The notes: generated from the sequence alone by a model not told the origin. Positions 17,973 through 26,852 are shown, numbered from the stretch's first letter. The stretch is DNA of 64,000 bases from Moraxella equi (GCF_002027555.1 NZ_MXAP01000015.1:1-64000); one strand, 5' to 3'. Numbers and translations are program-made.

Positions 17973-19466
17973 TTAGCGATAACTAAGTGCTTCCGCCAAA
18001 TGAGCCACGCCGACCCTATCCGCCCCTGCTAGGTCAGCAATGGTGCGAGCCACTCTTAATACCCGATGATAGCTACGAGCGGAGAGATTGAGCCGTGATT
18101 GGGCGGTGGCGAGTAGCTGTTTTTCTGCCGTGCCAAGCGGTATGTAGGTATCAATCTCGCTTGGGGTCAGCTCGCTGTTAGCTTTGCCTTGACGGTCCAG
18201 GGCGATTTGACGGGCTTTGGCAACTCGCTCACGCACCACGGCGGACGGCTCGCCTTGCGGGGCGTTTTGCAGGTCGTCTATCGGCATGGCAGGGACATGG
18301 ATATGCAGGTCAATACGGTCAAGCAAGGGTCCTGAGATTTTGTCCTGATAACGGCGGATTTGCTCAGGCGTACAGCGACAACGGTTAGACGGGTCGCCAT
18401 GATAGCCACACGGACACGGATTCATCGCCCCGATGAGCTGAAAATTGGCAGGATAATCCACCTGTGAGTTGGCACGGCTTATCGTGATGGTTTTGGATTC
18501 TAACGGCTGTCGCATGACTTCGAGCGTTTTGCGGTCAAACTCGGGCAATTCATCAAGGAATAAAACGCCTTGATGAGCCAGACTAATCTCCCCTGGTTTG
18601 GGGCGTGAGCCACCGCCTGATAACGCCATTGCACTCATGGTATGATGACAAGAGCGAAATGGTCGCACGCCAAACTCATAAGGCACGCCTGCCACCGAAT
18701 AGATGCTTGCCACTTCTAGGGCTTCATCATCGGTCAAGGGCGGTAAAATGCTCGGCAGACGGCTTGCCATTAAGGTTTTGCCTGAACCGGGCGAGCCTTT
18801 AAACAGCATGGAATGCCCACCTGTGGCACAGATCTCCAACGCTCTACGGGCGTGGTGTTGCCCTTTGACATCGGACAAATCAAGCGGATAAGTCGCCACC
18901 GTTTTGACGGTCGGTATGGCGGTTGGGGTCAGCCTATCGTCTGTATTACCGCCATTGATAGCGTTTAGATGACGGCAGACTTGGGCAAGATTCTGTGCCC
19001 CCAGCACGCAAATATCCGCCACTTGCACCGCTTCGGACGCATTGGTGCTTGGTAGCATTAGCGTTCGCCCACCGCCTTTTAGGGTGCGAGCCACCGACAG
19101 CGAGCCTGTTACCCCACGCAAATCGCCATTTAGGGCAAGCTCGCCCACAAATTCAAAATTATCCAGCACCGTCTCATCAATCTGCCCACTTGCCGTCAAA
19201 ATCCCAATGGCAATCGGCAAATCAAGCCTAGCCCCCTCTTTTGGCAGGTCAGCAGGGGCAAGGTTAATCGTGATACGGCGATTGGGAAAATCAAAACCAC
19301 TGTTGATAATCGCCGAGCGGACACGGTCTTTACTTTCACGCACAGACGCTTCGGGCAAGCCGACCATGGTTAGGGCAGGCAAGCCTTGGGAGATATGGAC
19401 TTCCACCGTAACAGGCGGTGCGGTCAGACCGATGACAGAACGGGTGTGGATTTGGGCGAAGGACAT
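17973..19466 (-). CDS. comM: ComM / YifB-family AAA+ ATPase
   Basis: A Mg-chelatase-like AAA+ protein of 497 residues. In Acinetobacter and Vibrio ComM is a branch-migration helicase that lets incoming single-stranded DNA integrate during natural transformation. Domain order: N-terminal Lon-protease-like fold (about 1-170, MSFAQIHTRSVIGL and GLPEASVRESKDRVRSA), Walker A GSPGSGKTLMA near residue 220, and Walker B GVLFLDELPEF. CPCGYHGDPSNRCRC is a conserved cysteine loop, and DRIDLHIHVP lies near the sensor region. All ATPase motifs look intact. Moraxella species are naturally competent, which fits. recO follows 26 nt downstream. Confidence 0.95.
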   Translation of the reverse strand: MSFAQIHTRSVIGLTAPPVTVEVHISQGLPALTMVGLPEASVRESKDRVRSAIINSGFDFPNRRITINLAPADLPKEGARLDLPIAIGILTASGQIDETVLDNFEFVGELALNGDLRGVTGSLSVARTLKGGGRTLMLPSTNASEAVQVADICVLGAQNLAQVCRHLNAINGGNTDDRLTPTAIPTVKTVATYPLDLSDVKGQHHARRALEICATGGHSMLFKGSPGSGKTLMASRLPSILPPLTDDEALEVASIYSVAGVPYEFGVRPFRSCHHTMSAMALSGGGSRPKPGEISLAHQGVLFLDELPEFDRKTLEVMRQPLESKTITISRANSQVDYPANFQLIGAMNPCPCGYHGDPSNRCRCTPEQIRRYQDKISGPLLDRIDLHIHVPAMPIDDLQNAPQGEPSAVVRERVAKARQIALDRQGKANSELTPSEIDTYIPLGTAEKQLLATAQSRLNLSARSYHRVLRVARTIADLAGADRVGVAHLAEALSYR

Positions 19467-19536
19467 GGGTTTTATAATCTTAAATTTTAGGATTGGTAAT
19501 GGTTGGCGTGGTTAATAGATAATGCTTGCAAATAAA

Positions 19537-19618
19537 TTTGTAGGGAAAATTACAATTTACCTTTTATTAAAATTTATCAAATTTTAATCATTGGGCGAAT
19601 TGCAATTCGCCCCTACAA
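19537..19618. repeat. TGTAGGG-type inverted repeat
   Basis: TTTGTAGGG at the left is matched by CCCCTACAA at the right, with inner pairs around ATTGCAATT. It is a diverged relative of the palindrome at 5956-6011 and lies in the gap upstream of comM. Confidence 0.55.
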
Positions 19619-19644
19619 TCCCTAAAACATCAGTTAAACCACGG

Positions 19645-20333
19645 TTATTCATATTCATAAAGCTCAAAGGTCTCATCTCTTTTATCAAAAGGGATTAGCT
19701 CATCAATTAACGCTTCAAATTCATCGTCATCTAATAGCGTCCAATAACCGTCATCGCCTTTGACAGGCTCTTTTTGATACACGTCATTTAAACGCTCAAT
19801 TTGGACAGGTGTTAAATAAGTACTGTGCGTGCGTAATTGAGCCTGTAAATATTCTTTGATGTTTGGGCTATCCCACCCAACCATAGCCACTTCAAGCATT
19901 TTATATACCATAAATTCTTGCAGATTGTTTGCCACATACTCGCTTTCACAGTCATGGCAAATTCTAACTATCTGTGGCTCGCTGTGTTTATCATGCTCAT
20001 AATAAAAGGCGTAAAAGTCGCCATTGCCACACTGGGCAAATAGTACCAAGCGATTTTCGTACTCTGGTTTTAGATAAAACCAATCGCCGTCATCTTGGCT
20101 TGGCAGATAGTCTTTGACAAGGCAATCATCTCATCAGGCGGATACTGTTCATATTCATAAGACACGAGTAAAAAAGGCGGGTTTTGCACAAGTGTTGGAA
20201 ACACATCTTGATACCAATTTGGCACGCCAGTTTGCATATCCAGCATATCATCTTTGACAAGCTGTTTGTATAAACTTGGCAAGGTAACTTCATAAGTCTG
20301 TTCCAAATAATCCAAGTATTCTGGATAATTCAT
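19645..20333 (-). pseudogene. SMI1/KNR4 (SUKH)-like protein, frameshifted
   Basis: The N-terminal part starts at MNYPEYLDYLEQ (20333, with AAGGA upstream) and runs through GVPNWYQDVFPTLV, then leaves the family pattern and stops at 20070. A second frame contains LPSQDDGDWFYLKPEY and LVLFAQCGNGDFYAFYYEH, typical of the SMI1/KNR4 core, and ends at 19645. Adding one G near 20118 would restore ALVKDYLPSQDDGDW. The rebuilt protein is about 229 residues. SUKH proteins are often immunity proteins to secreted or contact-dependent toxins, but no toxin gene is near. It lies 28 nt downstream of the CHMI-like gene in the rapA unit. Confidence 0.7.
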
Positions 20334-20361
20334 GATGTTTCCTTGTGGTTTAAGCCATGAG

Positions 20362-20718
20362 TTAAACAATCGCCTTTTGATAAACGTTGGACAATTCGGT
20401 GAGATTGACCGCATATTGCACGTTTTGATAAGCCTTACCAATCTCGCTTTGTAATACGCTCATCACACGCCCGACCAAATCCGCCTTTATCTCATCACTG
20501 CGACCTGCCATAATCGCCAAATGTGCCATCACAAAATGCTCGCCATCATCAAACGCCAGTCCGATAAGGCTGTCTGTGGCATGATATACACGACTTTTGA
20601 TGTCTTTGGACTGGGCAAATTGACCGCTTTCAAATAAGGCGGTATTTAGCTTTAATAACAAATCGGCTTCATCGGCGATTTTTAGGTTTTTGGATAATTC
20701 TAGGGTAAGATGGGGCAT
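20362..20718 (-). CDS. 5-carboxymethyl-2-hydroxymuconate delta-isomerase-like (HpaF/CHMI family)
   Basis: A 118-residue tautomerase-superfamily protein. The start MPHLTLELS is chosen because AAAGGAAG precedes it and because the family needs Pro1 after Met removal, the catalytic base. Further matches are KSRVYHATDSLIGL (family RSRVHxxDxxxMADG) and FVMAHLAIMAGRS (family FVHMTLKIGAGRS). CHMI acts in homoprotocatechuate breakdown, but no other hpa genes are present, so the real substrate is uncertain. Its start lies 16 nt after the rapA stop, suggesting a shared transcript. Confidence 0.8.
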   Translation of the reverse strand: MPHLTLELSKNLKIADEADLLLKLNTALFESGQFAQSKDIKSRVYHATDSLIGLAFDDGEHFVMAHLAIMAGRSDEIKADLVGRVMSVLQSEIGKAYQNVQYAVNLTELSNVYQKAIV

Positions 20719-20734
20719 AAAACTTCCTTTTGGA

Positions 20735-23581
20735 TTAATCAGGTTTGACACAAATCAGCACACGAATGCTGTCAGGCACGAGCGATAGATTTGCCAATGC
20801 CGACAGTCCCTGCTCTTTCATCTCAATGAGAGTCTTTATTTCGTCATCTCGCACGTTGGGATTGATGGCTTGTAGGCGTTGCAGTCGTCCTATCTCTTTA
20901 TCCAGATGGTCGGCAAATTGGCTTTGGGCGGACGCACTGATGGCGGACAGCTCATCGGTTGCCTTGGTCTTGGCTAGGGCGGTGATGTTGCCGATGACTT
21001 CATGTCTTGCCTTGATGACTTGACGGGCTTTGGCTTTGTCCAGTCTGTCAATGATGGGCAGAAGTTTATCGGGGGTTGCCACTTTGGTTAGGTCATTGCC
21101 ATTTTCGGCAAGTAGCACACGGATGATTTGCCCTGAAAGATAGGCAGATAGATTTAGGTGTTTGGGAGCGATGGCTTCGACTCGAAAGTGGTTTTCGATG
21201 AGCATAATACCCTGTGGCATGGCGGATGATTTTAACAGCACCACACTGGTGTTGCCAAACGTGCCTGACTTGATGGACTCCAACACGCCCGTCATGAGCG
21301 GGTGTTCTAGGGTCATGTACGCCATGTCTTCACGGGTTAGGGCTTGGGTGCGGTCAAAAGTTAGGGTCATACCGTCTTCGTCAAGGGGCAGTCCCGAGAT
21401 GTCCTGCACTTCGGTGCTGTCAATGGGATGAATGACCCACGAATCATCACGGCTAATGCTATAATCGACGTTGAGTGCGTCCAGATAGCGGTCAAGAAAT
21501 ACTGGCAGTATCTGCGTGTTGTCCAGCTCATGCATGGCTTGCACGATACGTCCTGCCACGCTAGGACGGCATGAGTTGTATTCTAATAGACGGTCTCGCC
21601 CTGCTTGTAGTTCTTCTTCGAGCTGTATACGCAGGGCGGTTGCGTCCGCCACCAGTTCGGCAAAGTCATTGGGCGTGCCTTGCCCTTCTAGTAGTGGTTT
21701 TAGGTCAGCGATGAAATGCTCTTGCACCGTTTGGGCGGTGGGACTGATGTGGCTAAAGATGTTTAGAGCGTGGTCATACCAATGATATAGGCGTTCTTGG
21801 GCGGTACCAACGACAAAAGGGACATGCAGGCGGATTTGGGCGATTTGTCCGATGCGGTCAAGTCGTCCGATACGTTGCTCCAAGGTGTCAGGGTTGGCAG
21901 GCAAATCAAACAACACCAAATCTTGGGCAAATTGAAAATTACGCCCCTCCGAGCCAATCTCACTACACAGCAGTATCTGAGCTCCATGTGTGTCAGCAAA
22001 GTAGGCAGATGCTTGGTCACGCTCCAACAGGCTCATCTGCTCGGTAAAGATGGCGGTCTTAATGCCAGCGTGCAGACGTAACACCGCTTCTAGGCTCTCA
22101 ATGGTCGCCCCAGAGCGAGCGATGAGCAGGACTTTGTTGTGTTTTAAGTCGTTTTTTAACAGCTCAATGAGCCACGGCACTCGGGGGTCAGCTTCTAGCC
22201 ATGAGCCGTCAGGAAAGCCCTCTTCGCCCCACAACTGTTCACGCAGTTTGCCATGGGTGTAAGGGGTGTTTTGCCATGCACTTGGCAGGGGCAGTGGATA
22301 GGCGATACTGGTACGTCCATAAAAACCCTGCACGCTGTCTCGGGTATTACGAAACAGCACACGTCCTGTGCCGTGGCGGTCTAGTAGCTCGTTAATGATG
22401 TGCTGGCGGAGTTTGTCATTGGTGTTGATGTCGGCAATCTCGCTGACATCAAAGCCGAGCAGTCCTGCCACTGCCGTGATTTGCTTATCGGTCAAATCTT
22501 TACCGTCTATCAGCAAAGTTGCCACCATTGCCACGTCCGCAAAGGCGTCTTGGGAGGCAATAAAATCATCCAAATCATCAAAGCGGTGTGGGTCAAGCAG
22601 TCGCAGGCGGGCAAAATGACTCTCCACCCCAAGCTGTTCTGGCGTGGCGGTCAGTAGTAACACCCCTGCGATGTGTTGGGCAAAATCCGCCACCAACTCG
22701 TATTTGTCATTACCGCCTTGCTCGCTGTCCCAATGTAGATGATGGGCTTCATCCACCACAAGCAAATCAAAGCCCGATGCATACGCCTGCTCATATAGGT
22801 CGTGATGGTCAAGCAACAAATCAATGCTGGCGATGATGAGCTGTTCGGTGCCAAACACGTTCTCATCAGGGTTGTGCTCTTTGATGGATGCTGTCCGTAC
22901 TAGGTCAAAAATGGCAAAGTCTAAGTTAAATCGGCGTTTTAACTCTATCATCCACTGATATTGTAAGCTATCAGGAACAAGGATAAGCACTCGATTGGCT
23001 CGCCCTGTGATGAGCTGTTGATGAACGACAAGCCCTGCTTCTATCGTCTTGCCCAGTCCCACTTCATCCGCCAGTAGTACTCGGGGGGCTAGGCGTTTGC
23101 CGACTTCGTGGGCGATGTAGAGCTGATGGTTAATGATGTCCACTCTTGCCCCGATGAGTCCACGAAGCGGATGACAGGTGAGCATGGCGTTGAGTTTCAA
23201 GGCGTCTTGACGGACTTCATAATGCTCATTATGCTCAATGCGTCCTGCCAGCAGTCGCTCCAAGGGCTTGGCGAGCGTGATGTTTGCCGACAGGCGAGTC
23301 TCCATGAGACTTTTGCCACAGGTCAGATGATAACGCATGACATCGGCTATCTCTTCACAGCTTGCCACCACGAACTCTTGCCCGTCTTGGTCAAAAATGG
23401 TGTCGCCACTGCCAAAGACCACCCGTGACAGTTGAGCGGACGCTTTGGCATACACTCGTTTTTCTTCGCTTTGGGGGAATAAGATGTGAACACAGCGGTC
23501 GTCCACTTCGATGACCACGCCCAATCCCAAATTACTCTCAGAATCGGACAAATAACGCTGACCAATGGCAAATACGCTCAT
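20735..23581 (-). CDS. rapA: RNA polymerase-associated protein RapA (HepA)
   Basis: Swi2/Snf2-type ATPase that binds core RNA polymerase and helps recycle it after transcription. The 948-residue length is close to the E. coli protein (968). N-terminal Tudor-like domains begin MSVFAIGQRYLSDSESNLGLG. Walker A ADEVGLGKTIEAGL is near residue 175 and the DEAH box VVDEAHHLHW follows. The second RecA-like lobe carries LLCSEIGSEGRNFQFAQDLVLFDLP and QRIGRLDRIGQ (motif VI). The C-terminal Spt4/6-like and RapA-C regions are present. Downstream on the same strand come the CHMI-like gene and the broken SUKH gene. Confidence 0.96.
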   Translation of the reverse strand: MSVFAIGQRYLSDSESNLGLGVVIEVDDRCVHILFPQSEEKRVYAKASAQLSRVVFGSGDTIFDQDGQEFVVASCEEIADVMRYHLTCGKSLMETRLSANITLAKPLERLLAGRIEHNEHYEVRQDALKLNAMLTCHPLRGLIGARVDIINHQLYIAHEVGKRLAPRVLLADEVGLGKTIEAGLVVHQQLITGRANRVLILVPDSLQYQWMIELKRRFNLDFAIFDLVRTASIKEHNPDENVFGTEQLIIASIDLLLDHHDLYEQAYASGFDLLVVDEAHHLHWDSEQGGNDKYELVADFAQHIAGVLLLTATPEQLGVESHFARLRLLDPHRFDDLDDFIASQDAFADVAMVATLLIDGKDLTDKQITAVAGLLGFDVSEIADINTNDKLRQHIINELLDRHGTGRVLFRNTRDSVQGFYGRTSIAYPLPLPSAWQNTPYTHGKLREQLWGEEGFPDGSWLEADPRVPWLIELLKNDLKHNKVLLIARSGATIESLEAVLRLHAGIKTAIFTEQMSLLERDQASAYFADTHGAQILLCSEIGSEGRNFQFAQDLVLFDLPANPDTLEQRIGRLDRIGQIAQIRLHVPFVVGTAQERLYHWYDHALNIFSHISPTAQTVQEHFIADLKPLLEGQGTPNDFAELVADATALRIQLEEELQAGRDRLLEYNSCRPSVAGRIVQAMHELDNTQILPVFLDRYLDALNVDYSISRDDSWVIHPIDSTEVQDISGLPLDEDGMTLTFDRTQALTREDMAYMTLEHPLMTGVLESIKSGTFGNTSVVLLKSSAMPQGIMLIENHFRVEAIAPKHLNLSAYLSGQIIRVLLAENGNDLTKVATPDKLLPIIDRLDKAKARQVIKARHEVIGNITALAKTKATDELSAISASAQSQFADHLDKEIGRLQRLQAINPNVRDDEIKTLIEMKEQGLSALANLSLVPDSIRVLICVKPD

Positions 23582-23837
23582 AAAAATTTAACGCTCGGTA
23601 AAGATGTGATGAATTGATGTTTATGGGGGCAATCCCCATTTTATAAAGGCAAATTGATTATTTTAAGTGAAATGGGTAGGATTTTGCAATAAAAATTTGT
23701 TGTGGGTGGTGGTGGGGCGTATGCAAGCGAAAATGAGAACAGTTGTTATGAAAAATAACTGTCATCAAATCTTACTTTTTACAACTGTTTAAAGGGCGGT
23801 ATGTCTTACCTGAAAAATAGTCCTTTATTCACTTATA

Positions 23838-24233
23838 TTAATGATTTTCTTGACCGTCTAGAAGTTTGGTTAATAGCACAATCTGCTTTTCTTTTTCGGC
23901 AATAATTTCATCTTTACAAGCGATGATTTGTTTTAAACTTTCAATTTCATTTGCTATATTTTCATTGTGAGTATAGTATTTATAATAAACAGAACTTCCG
24001 TTATTATGAACATGATTATAAAACGTATCGCCACTATTATCTGCAATCAATAAATCAAATAAATTCACTTCAAATATTTCGGCCAGCTGTTGTATTTTAT
24101 CTAAATGCAATTTGGTTTCGCCACGTTCAATCTTGGCATAGCCACTTGGCGACATACCCATGCGTTCTGCCACTTCTTCTTGTGTCCAATGATTAAATTC
24201 TCTTAGGTGTTTGATTTTTTCGTGAATTTGCAT
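23838..24233 (-). CDS. XRE-family HTH regulator with C-terminal coiled coil
   Basis: A 131-residue Cro/C1-type regulator. The start MQIHEKIKHLREFNHWTQ at 24233 is preferred to an in-frame start 36 codons upstream because the extra segment is hydrophobic and unlike the family. The HTH covers about residues 5-60 (TQEEVAERMGMSPSGYAKIERGE). Residues about 95-125 (ENIANEIESLKQIIACKDEI) form a predicted coiled coil for dimerisation. It diverges from the small secreted protein gene, with 123 bp between their starts, so it may regulate that gene and itself. This region looks more AT-rich than the flanks, which hints at acquired DNA. Confidence 0.8.
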   Translation of the reverse strand: MQIHEKIKHLREFNHWTQEEVAERMGMSPSGYAKIERGETKLHLDKIQQLAEIFEVNLFDLLIADNSGDTFYNHVHNNGSSVYYKYYTHNENIANEIESLKQIIACKDEIIAEKEKQIVLLTKLLDGQENH

Positions 24234-24356
24234 AAAAAACTCAATTTGGACAGAAAAATGTTCTAAAAGTCTTAGACTATTCAATAATTTGGGAATATTA
24301 TAAAGCACATACAAACAAATTACCACCTTTTTAACCCCCAATCATGGAGAAATCTT

Positions 24357-24602
24357 ATGGGTAAATTTATCAAAAACTTGGCAATTCTTGCCACAATCGC
24401 TACCATGACAAGTAGTGCAATGGCTTATACCATTGAACGTCAATGGTATGAAATTTGGTTTCAGGTTGAAGGACGTTGCAATGATGGGACATATTTTAAC
24501 GGCTCTCAAGGTTCAGATGGTTCGTGGACTGTTCAAGGAAAGCAACAGGGATTTCACGTTTCTTCATTAGATACGGCTATCCGTCAAGCTTGTCTTGAAT
24601 AA
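24357..24602 (+). CDS. Small secreted protein, 81 residues
   Basis: A short protein with a clear Sec signal peptide: MGKFIKN, hydrophobic LAILATIATM and a probable cleavage after SSAMA. The mature part of about 58 residues is rich in Trp, Tyr and Gly and has two cysteines (GRCNDG and RQACLE) that could form a disulphide in the periplasm. GGAGA lies 7 nt before the ATG, a good ribosome-binding site, and a strong terminator follows. I do not recognise the family. It is paired divergently with an XRE regulator. Confidence 0.75.
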   Translation: MGKFIKNLAILATIATMTSSAMAYTIERQWYEIWFQVEGRCNDGTYFNGSQGSDGSWTVQGKQQGFHVSSLDTAIRQACLE

Positions 24603-24621
24603 AACCACCTTGTATATATGA

Positions 24622-24652
24622 AATAAACCGCCCCCCAAAGGCGGTTTATTTT
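24622..24652. terminator. Bidirectional terminator
   Basis: AAATAAACCGCC (24622-24633) pairs perfectly with GGCGGTTTATTT (24641-24652), followed by TT on the plus strand and an A-rich arm giving T-rich RNA on the minus strand. It serves the secreted-protein gene and the convergent metR-like gene. Confidence 0.85.
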
Positions 24653-24665
24653 TACCCTTTTAAGT

Positions 24666-25553
24666 TTAAGGCTTTTTAATCCCTTCAAGTAACCCCAAAA
24701 ACCCCTTCACATACGCCATATCCATACTACTTGCACGCACCCCTGCATACAGCTGACAATATACCCCCGCCCCGAGCGGACGTGTTACCACCCAGCCTTT
24801 TTTCTCATATTCGCTCGCCACCCAGTCGGGCAGTGCCGACACACCCCGCTCGCTTGCCACCAGCTGAATGAGCATGGCGGTAAGCTCGGTCGTGCGAATA
24901 TGTTTGGGGGTAACGCCATTTGGCTCTAAAAATTTGGCAATGACATCAAGGCGAGTCTGCTCCACAGGATAGGCGATGAGTGTCTCGTCCGCTAGGTCGG
25001 TAGGAGTTATCACGCTATGGCTTGCCAAGCGGTGCGTGGGCGACATCACAAGGCGACTTTCGTAGGTAAACAGTGGCTCATAATGGATACCGTCTATCGG
25101 CAAATCGCTTGCCGTGATGAGTAGGTCAATGTCGCTGTCTAGGAGCATTTGGTGTGGTTCGGGTTCAAAGCCAGAGGCAAAATCCAACTCCACATCGCTA
25201 TACTCGTTACGATAGACATTTAAAATCGGCATGAGCCAATCAAAACAGCTATGGCACTCGCTTGCCAGTCTTAGTTGCCCTGCTTGTCCGTGTGCCAAAC
25301 GCCTTATGTCGGCTTTGGTGCGAGCGACTTGCGGCAGGACATTATCGGCAAGCTGCAAAACCAAGCGACCTGCTGGCGTAAAGGTTACAGGGCGAGTACG
25401 GCGATTGACCAGCGTAATGTCATAATAGCTTTCTAGCTCTTTTAACTGGTGAGAAATGGCGGATGCGGTCAAATTAAGCTCATCGGCAGTCATGGCAAGC
25501 GAACCGAGGCGGTCAAGGGCGGAGAGCATTTGCAAATGGCGGATTTCTAGCAT
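24666..25553 (-). CDS. metR: LysR-type regulator, MetR-like
   Basis: A 295-residue LysR-family transcription factor. The winged HTH occupies about residues 1-60 (MLEIRHLQMLSALDRLGSLAMTADELNLT...SHQLKELE) and the effector domain follows. MLEIRHLQ and the sequence around SECHSCFDWLMPIL match MetR, which uses homocysteine to activate methionine genes. The gene it would control (for example metE) is not in the window, so the MetR assignment is by similarity of the protein only. Direct repeats upstream could be its operator. Confidence 0.8.
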   Translation of the reverse strand: MLEIRHLQMLSALDRLGSLAMTADELNLTASAISHQLKELESYYDITLVNRRTRPVTFTPAGRLVLQLADNVLPQVARTKADIRRLAHGQAGQLRLASECHSCFDWLMPILNVYRNEYSDVELDFASGFEPEPHQMLLDSDIDLLITASDLPIDGIHYEPLFTYESRLVMSPTHRLASHSVITPTDLADETLIAYPVEQTRLDVIAKFLEPNGVTPKHIRTTELTAMLIQLVASERGVSALPDWVASEYEKKGWVVTRPLGAGVYCQLYAGVRASSMDMAYVKGFLGLLEGIKKP

Positions 25554-25567
25554 GGCGGTTTTGGGTT

Positions 25568-25610
25568 AAAAATTTTTCAGTATTTTATCATAAAATCAAA
25601 AATTTTTCAG
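25568..25610 (-). promoter_or_regulatory. Direct repeat upstream of the metR-like gene
   Basis: AAAAATTTTTCAG occurs at 25568-25580 and again at 25598-25610, 30 bp apart (about three helical turns), starting 15 bp upstream of the metR-like start codon. It may be an autoregulatory binding site. It does not match the textbook MetR box TGAA-N5-TTCA closely. Confidence 0.35.
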
Positions 25611-25745
25611 GTTAAAAGGTTGGTAATGAGAATAAGTAGTGATTGATAATGGGGTGTGGTTTTTTGTACACCCAATGAATTCGATATTTGCCATAGGTTT
25701 TGGGGGTTGGCTTTGCGTGTCCATAAAAACATCCGCCCAATCATG

Positions 25746-25770
25746 TCAAAGCCCCATGACAGGGCTTTGA
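25746..25770 (-). terminator. Hairpin downstream of the ccoS unit
   Basis: TCAAAGCCC (25746-25754) pairs perfectly with GGGCTTTGA (25762-25770). On the minus strand it comes 9 nt after the TauE/SafE-like stop. No T-run follows at once, so it may be a weak terminator or a 3'-stabilising hairpin. Confidence 0.5.
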
Positions 25771-25779
25771 TGATGGCAT

Positions 25780-26643
25780 TTAATGATGGTGGTCGTGGTT
25801 GTGTCCATGAGAGCTGTGCTCACGGCTGTGCTGATGCCCATGTTCATGATGATGTTCATGCCCCGCATGAGCGTCTTGGCTCATTTGATGATTGTGTTCG
25901 TAGTGGTGTTCACCGTGTGCATGACCATGATTGCCATGCCCGCCATGATGATGACCGTGCATGAGATGCATGATGGTGGGCGAGAGCATGACAGACAGCC
26001 CCGAGATGAGCATAACAGCTCCACTAAATTTACGCAGGTTAAAGGCTTTAACTTTTTGTTGTAGCCATGACAGTGCCGCCCCCGTCATGACAAGCATGGG
26101 CAACGTACCAACCCCAAAGGCGAGCATGAACAGCATGCCCATGATGGGTTCATGCCCTGCCGCCGCCACACTCATCGCCATGACCAGTGCCCCATAGACC
26201 AGACCGCAGGGAAGTAGCCCCCACAGCAGACCCGCTCCCAGAGCCTTGGGCAAGCTGTCCATGGGCAATACCTTTTGGCGGACAGGGGCAAGGCGATTCC
26301 ACAGACCCAGTCCCACTTTTTCAAGGCGATTTAAAAATGGCACGCCAAGCATGAGTAGGGCGGCAAACACAATCGCCAGACCCAGCACAATGCGTGGCAG
26401 AGCGTTATCGGTCATGAGCGGAGCAAGCACGCTCTCGCCAATGAGGGTGGCAATCAATCCCAAACCCATATAGCTGAGCAGTCGCCCTGTGTGATAGCTG
26501 GCGATGAGTATACCTCGTTTTTGGGGGCTTAGGTTTTTCATCGAGATGCCAAAAGCAGTCACAATGCCCCCACACATGCCCATGCAGTGTGGCGACCCCA
26601 AAAAGCCCATGGCAAGGGCAGGTACTAATAGAGCGATACTCAT
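25780..26643 (-). CDS. TauE/SafE-like (DsbD_2/UreH-type) membrane protein with His-rich tail
   Basis: A 287-residue inner-membrane protein with about six hydrophobic helices. The first holds GSPHCMGMCGGIV, the Cys-pair motif of the DsbD_2/UreH-like transmembrane family often annotated as sulfite exporter TauE/SafE. A second hallmark is GLLPCGLVYGAL. The last roughly 65 residues are a tail with about 30 histidines (HGHHHGGHGNHGHAH and similar) that should bind metal ions. Its ATG overlaps the ccoS stop (ATGA), so the two are translationally coupled. That points to a role in cbb3 oxidase assembly, probably copper handling; this is inference. Confidence 0.8.
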   Translation of the reverse strand: MSIALLVPALAMGFLGSPHCMGMCGGIVTAFGISMKNLSPQKRGILIASYHTGRLLSYMGLGLIATLIGESVLAPLMTDNALPRIVLGLAIVFAALLMLGVPFLNRLEKVGLGLWNRLAPVRQKVLPMDSLPKALGAGLLWGLLPCGLVYGALVMAMSVAAAGHEPIMGMLFMLAFGVGTLPMLVMTGAALSWLQQKVKAFNLRKFSGAVMLISGLSVMLSPTIMHLMHGHHHGGHGNHGHAHGEHHYEHNHQMSQDAHAGHEHHHEHGHQHSREHSSHGHNHDHHH

Positions 26644-26852
26644 GCGTTATCCTTGTGGTGTTGGTTATTTTGGTTTGCCTGGCGAGCGTGATTTAGGGTG
26701 TCACGGCGGGCTTGACGGTCGTCTAAGATGATTTGGTCGGGGGCGTTGTCTAAGTCTTCAAACTGGTTGGATTTGACCGCATACACAATCGCCCAAATCG
26801 CCACAACGAACAACATAAGACTTAGTGGAATGAGCAGGTAGATACTGACCAT
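26640..26852 (-). CDS. ccoS: cbb3-type cytochrome oxidase assembly protein CcoS
   Basis: A 70-residue single-pass membrane protein needed to place haem and copper in cbb3 oxidase. The start MVSIYLLIPLSLM at 26852 is chosen over one 16 codons upstream because it fits the FixS/CcoS N-terminus; an AAGAGA lies 7 nt before it. The family motif AIVYAVKSNQFEDLDNAP (WAVKSGQFDDLEGPA in relatives) and a following IILDD are present. The C-terminal extension is hydrophilic and Asn/His/Gln-rich. ccoNOP, ccoG and ccoI are not in the window, so ccoS is away from its usual cluster. Confidence 0.92.
   Translation of the reverse strand: MVSIYLLIPLSLMLFVVAIWAIVYAVKSNQFEDLDNAPDQIILDDRQARRDTLNHARQANQNNQHHKDNA

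Noticed and set aside
25656-26064. His- or Met-rich plus-strand frames opposite the TauE/SafE-like gene
   Set aside because: They arise from the CAT/ATG-rich antisense of the histidine tail.
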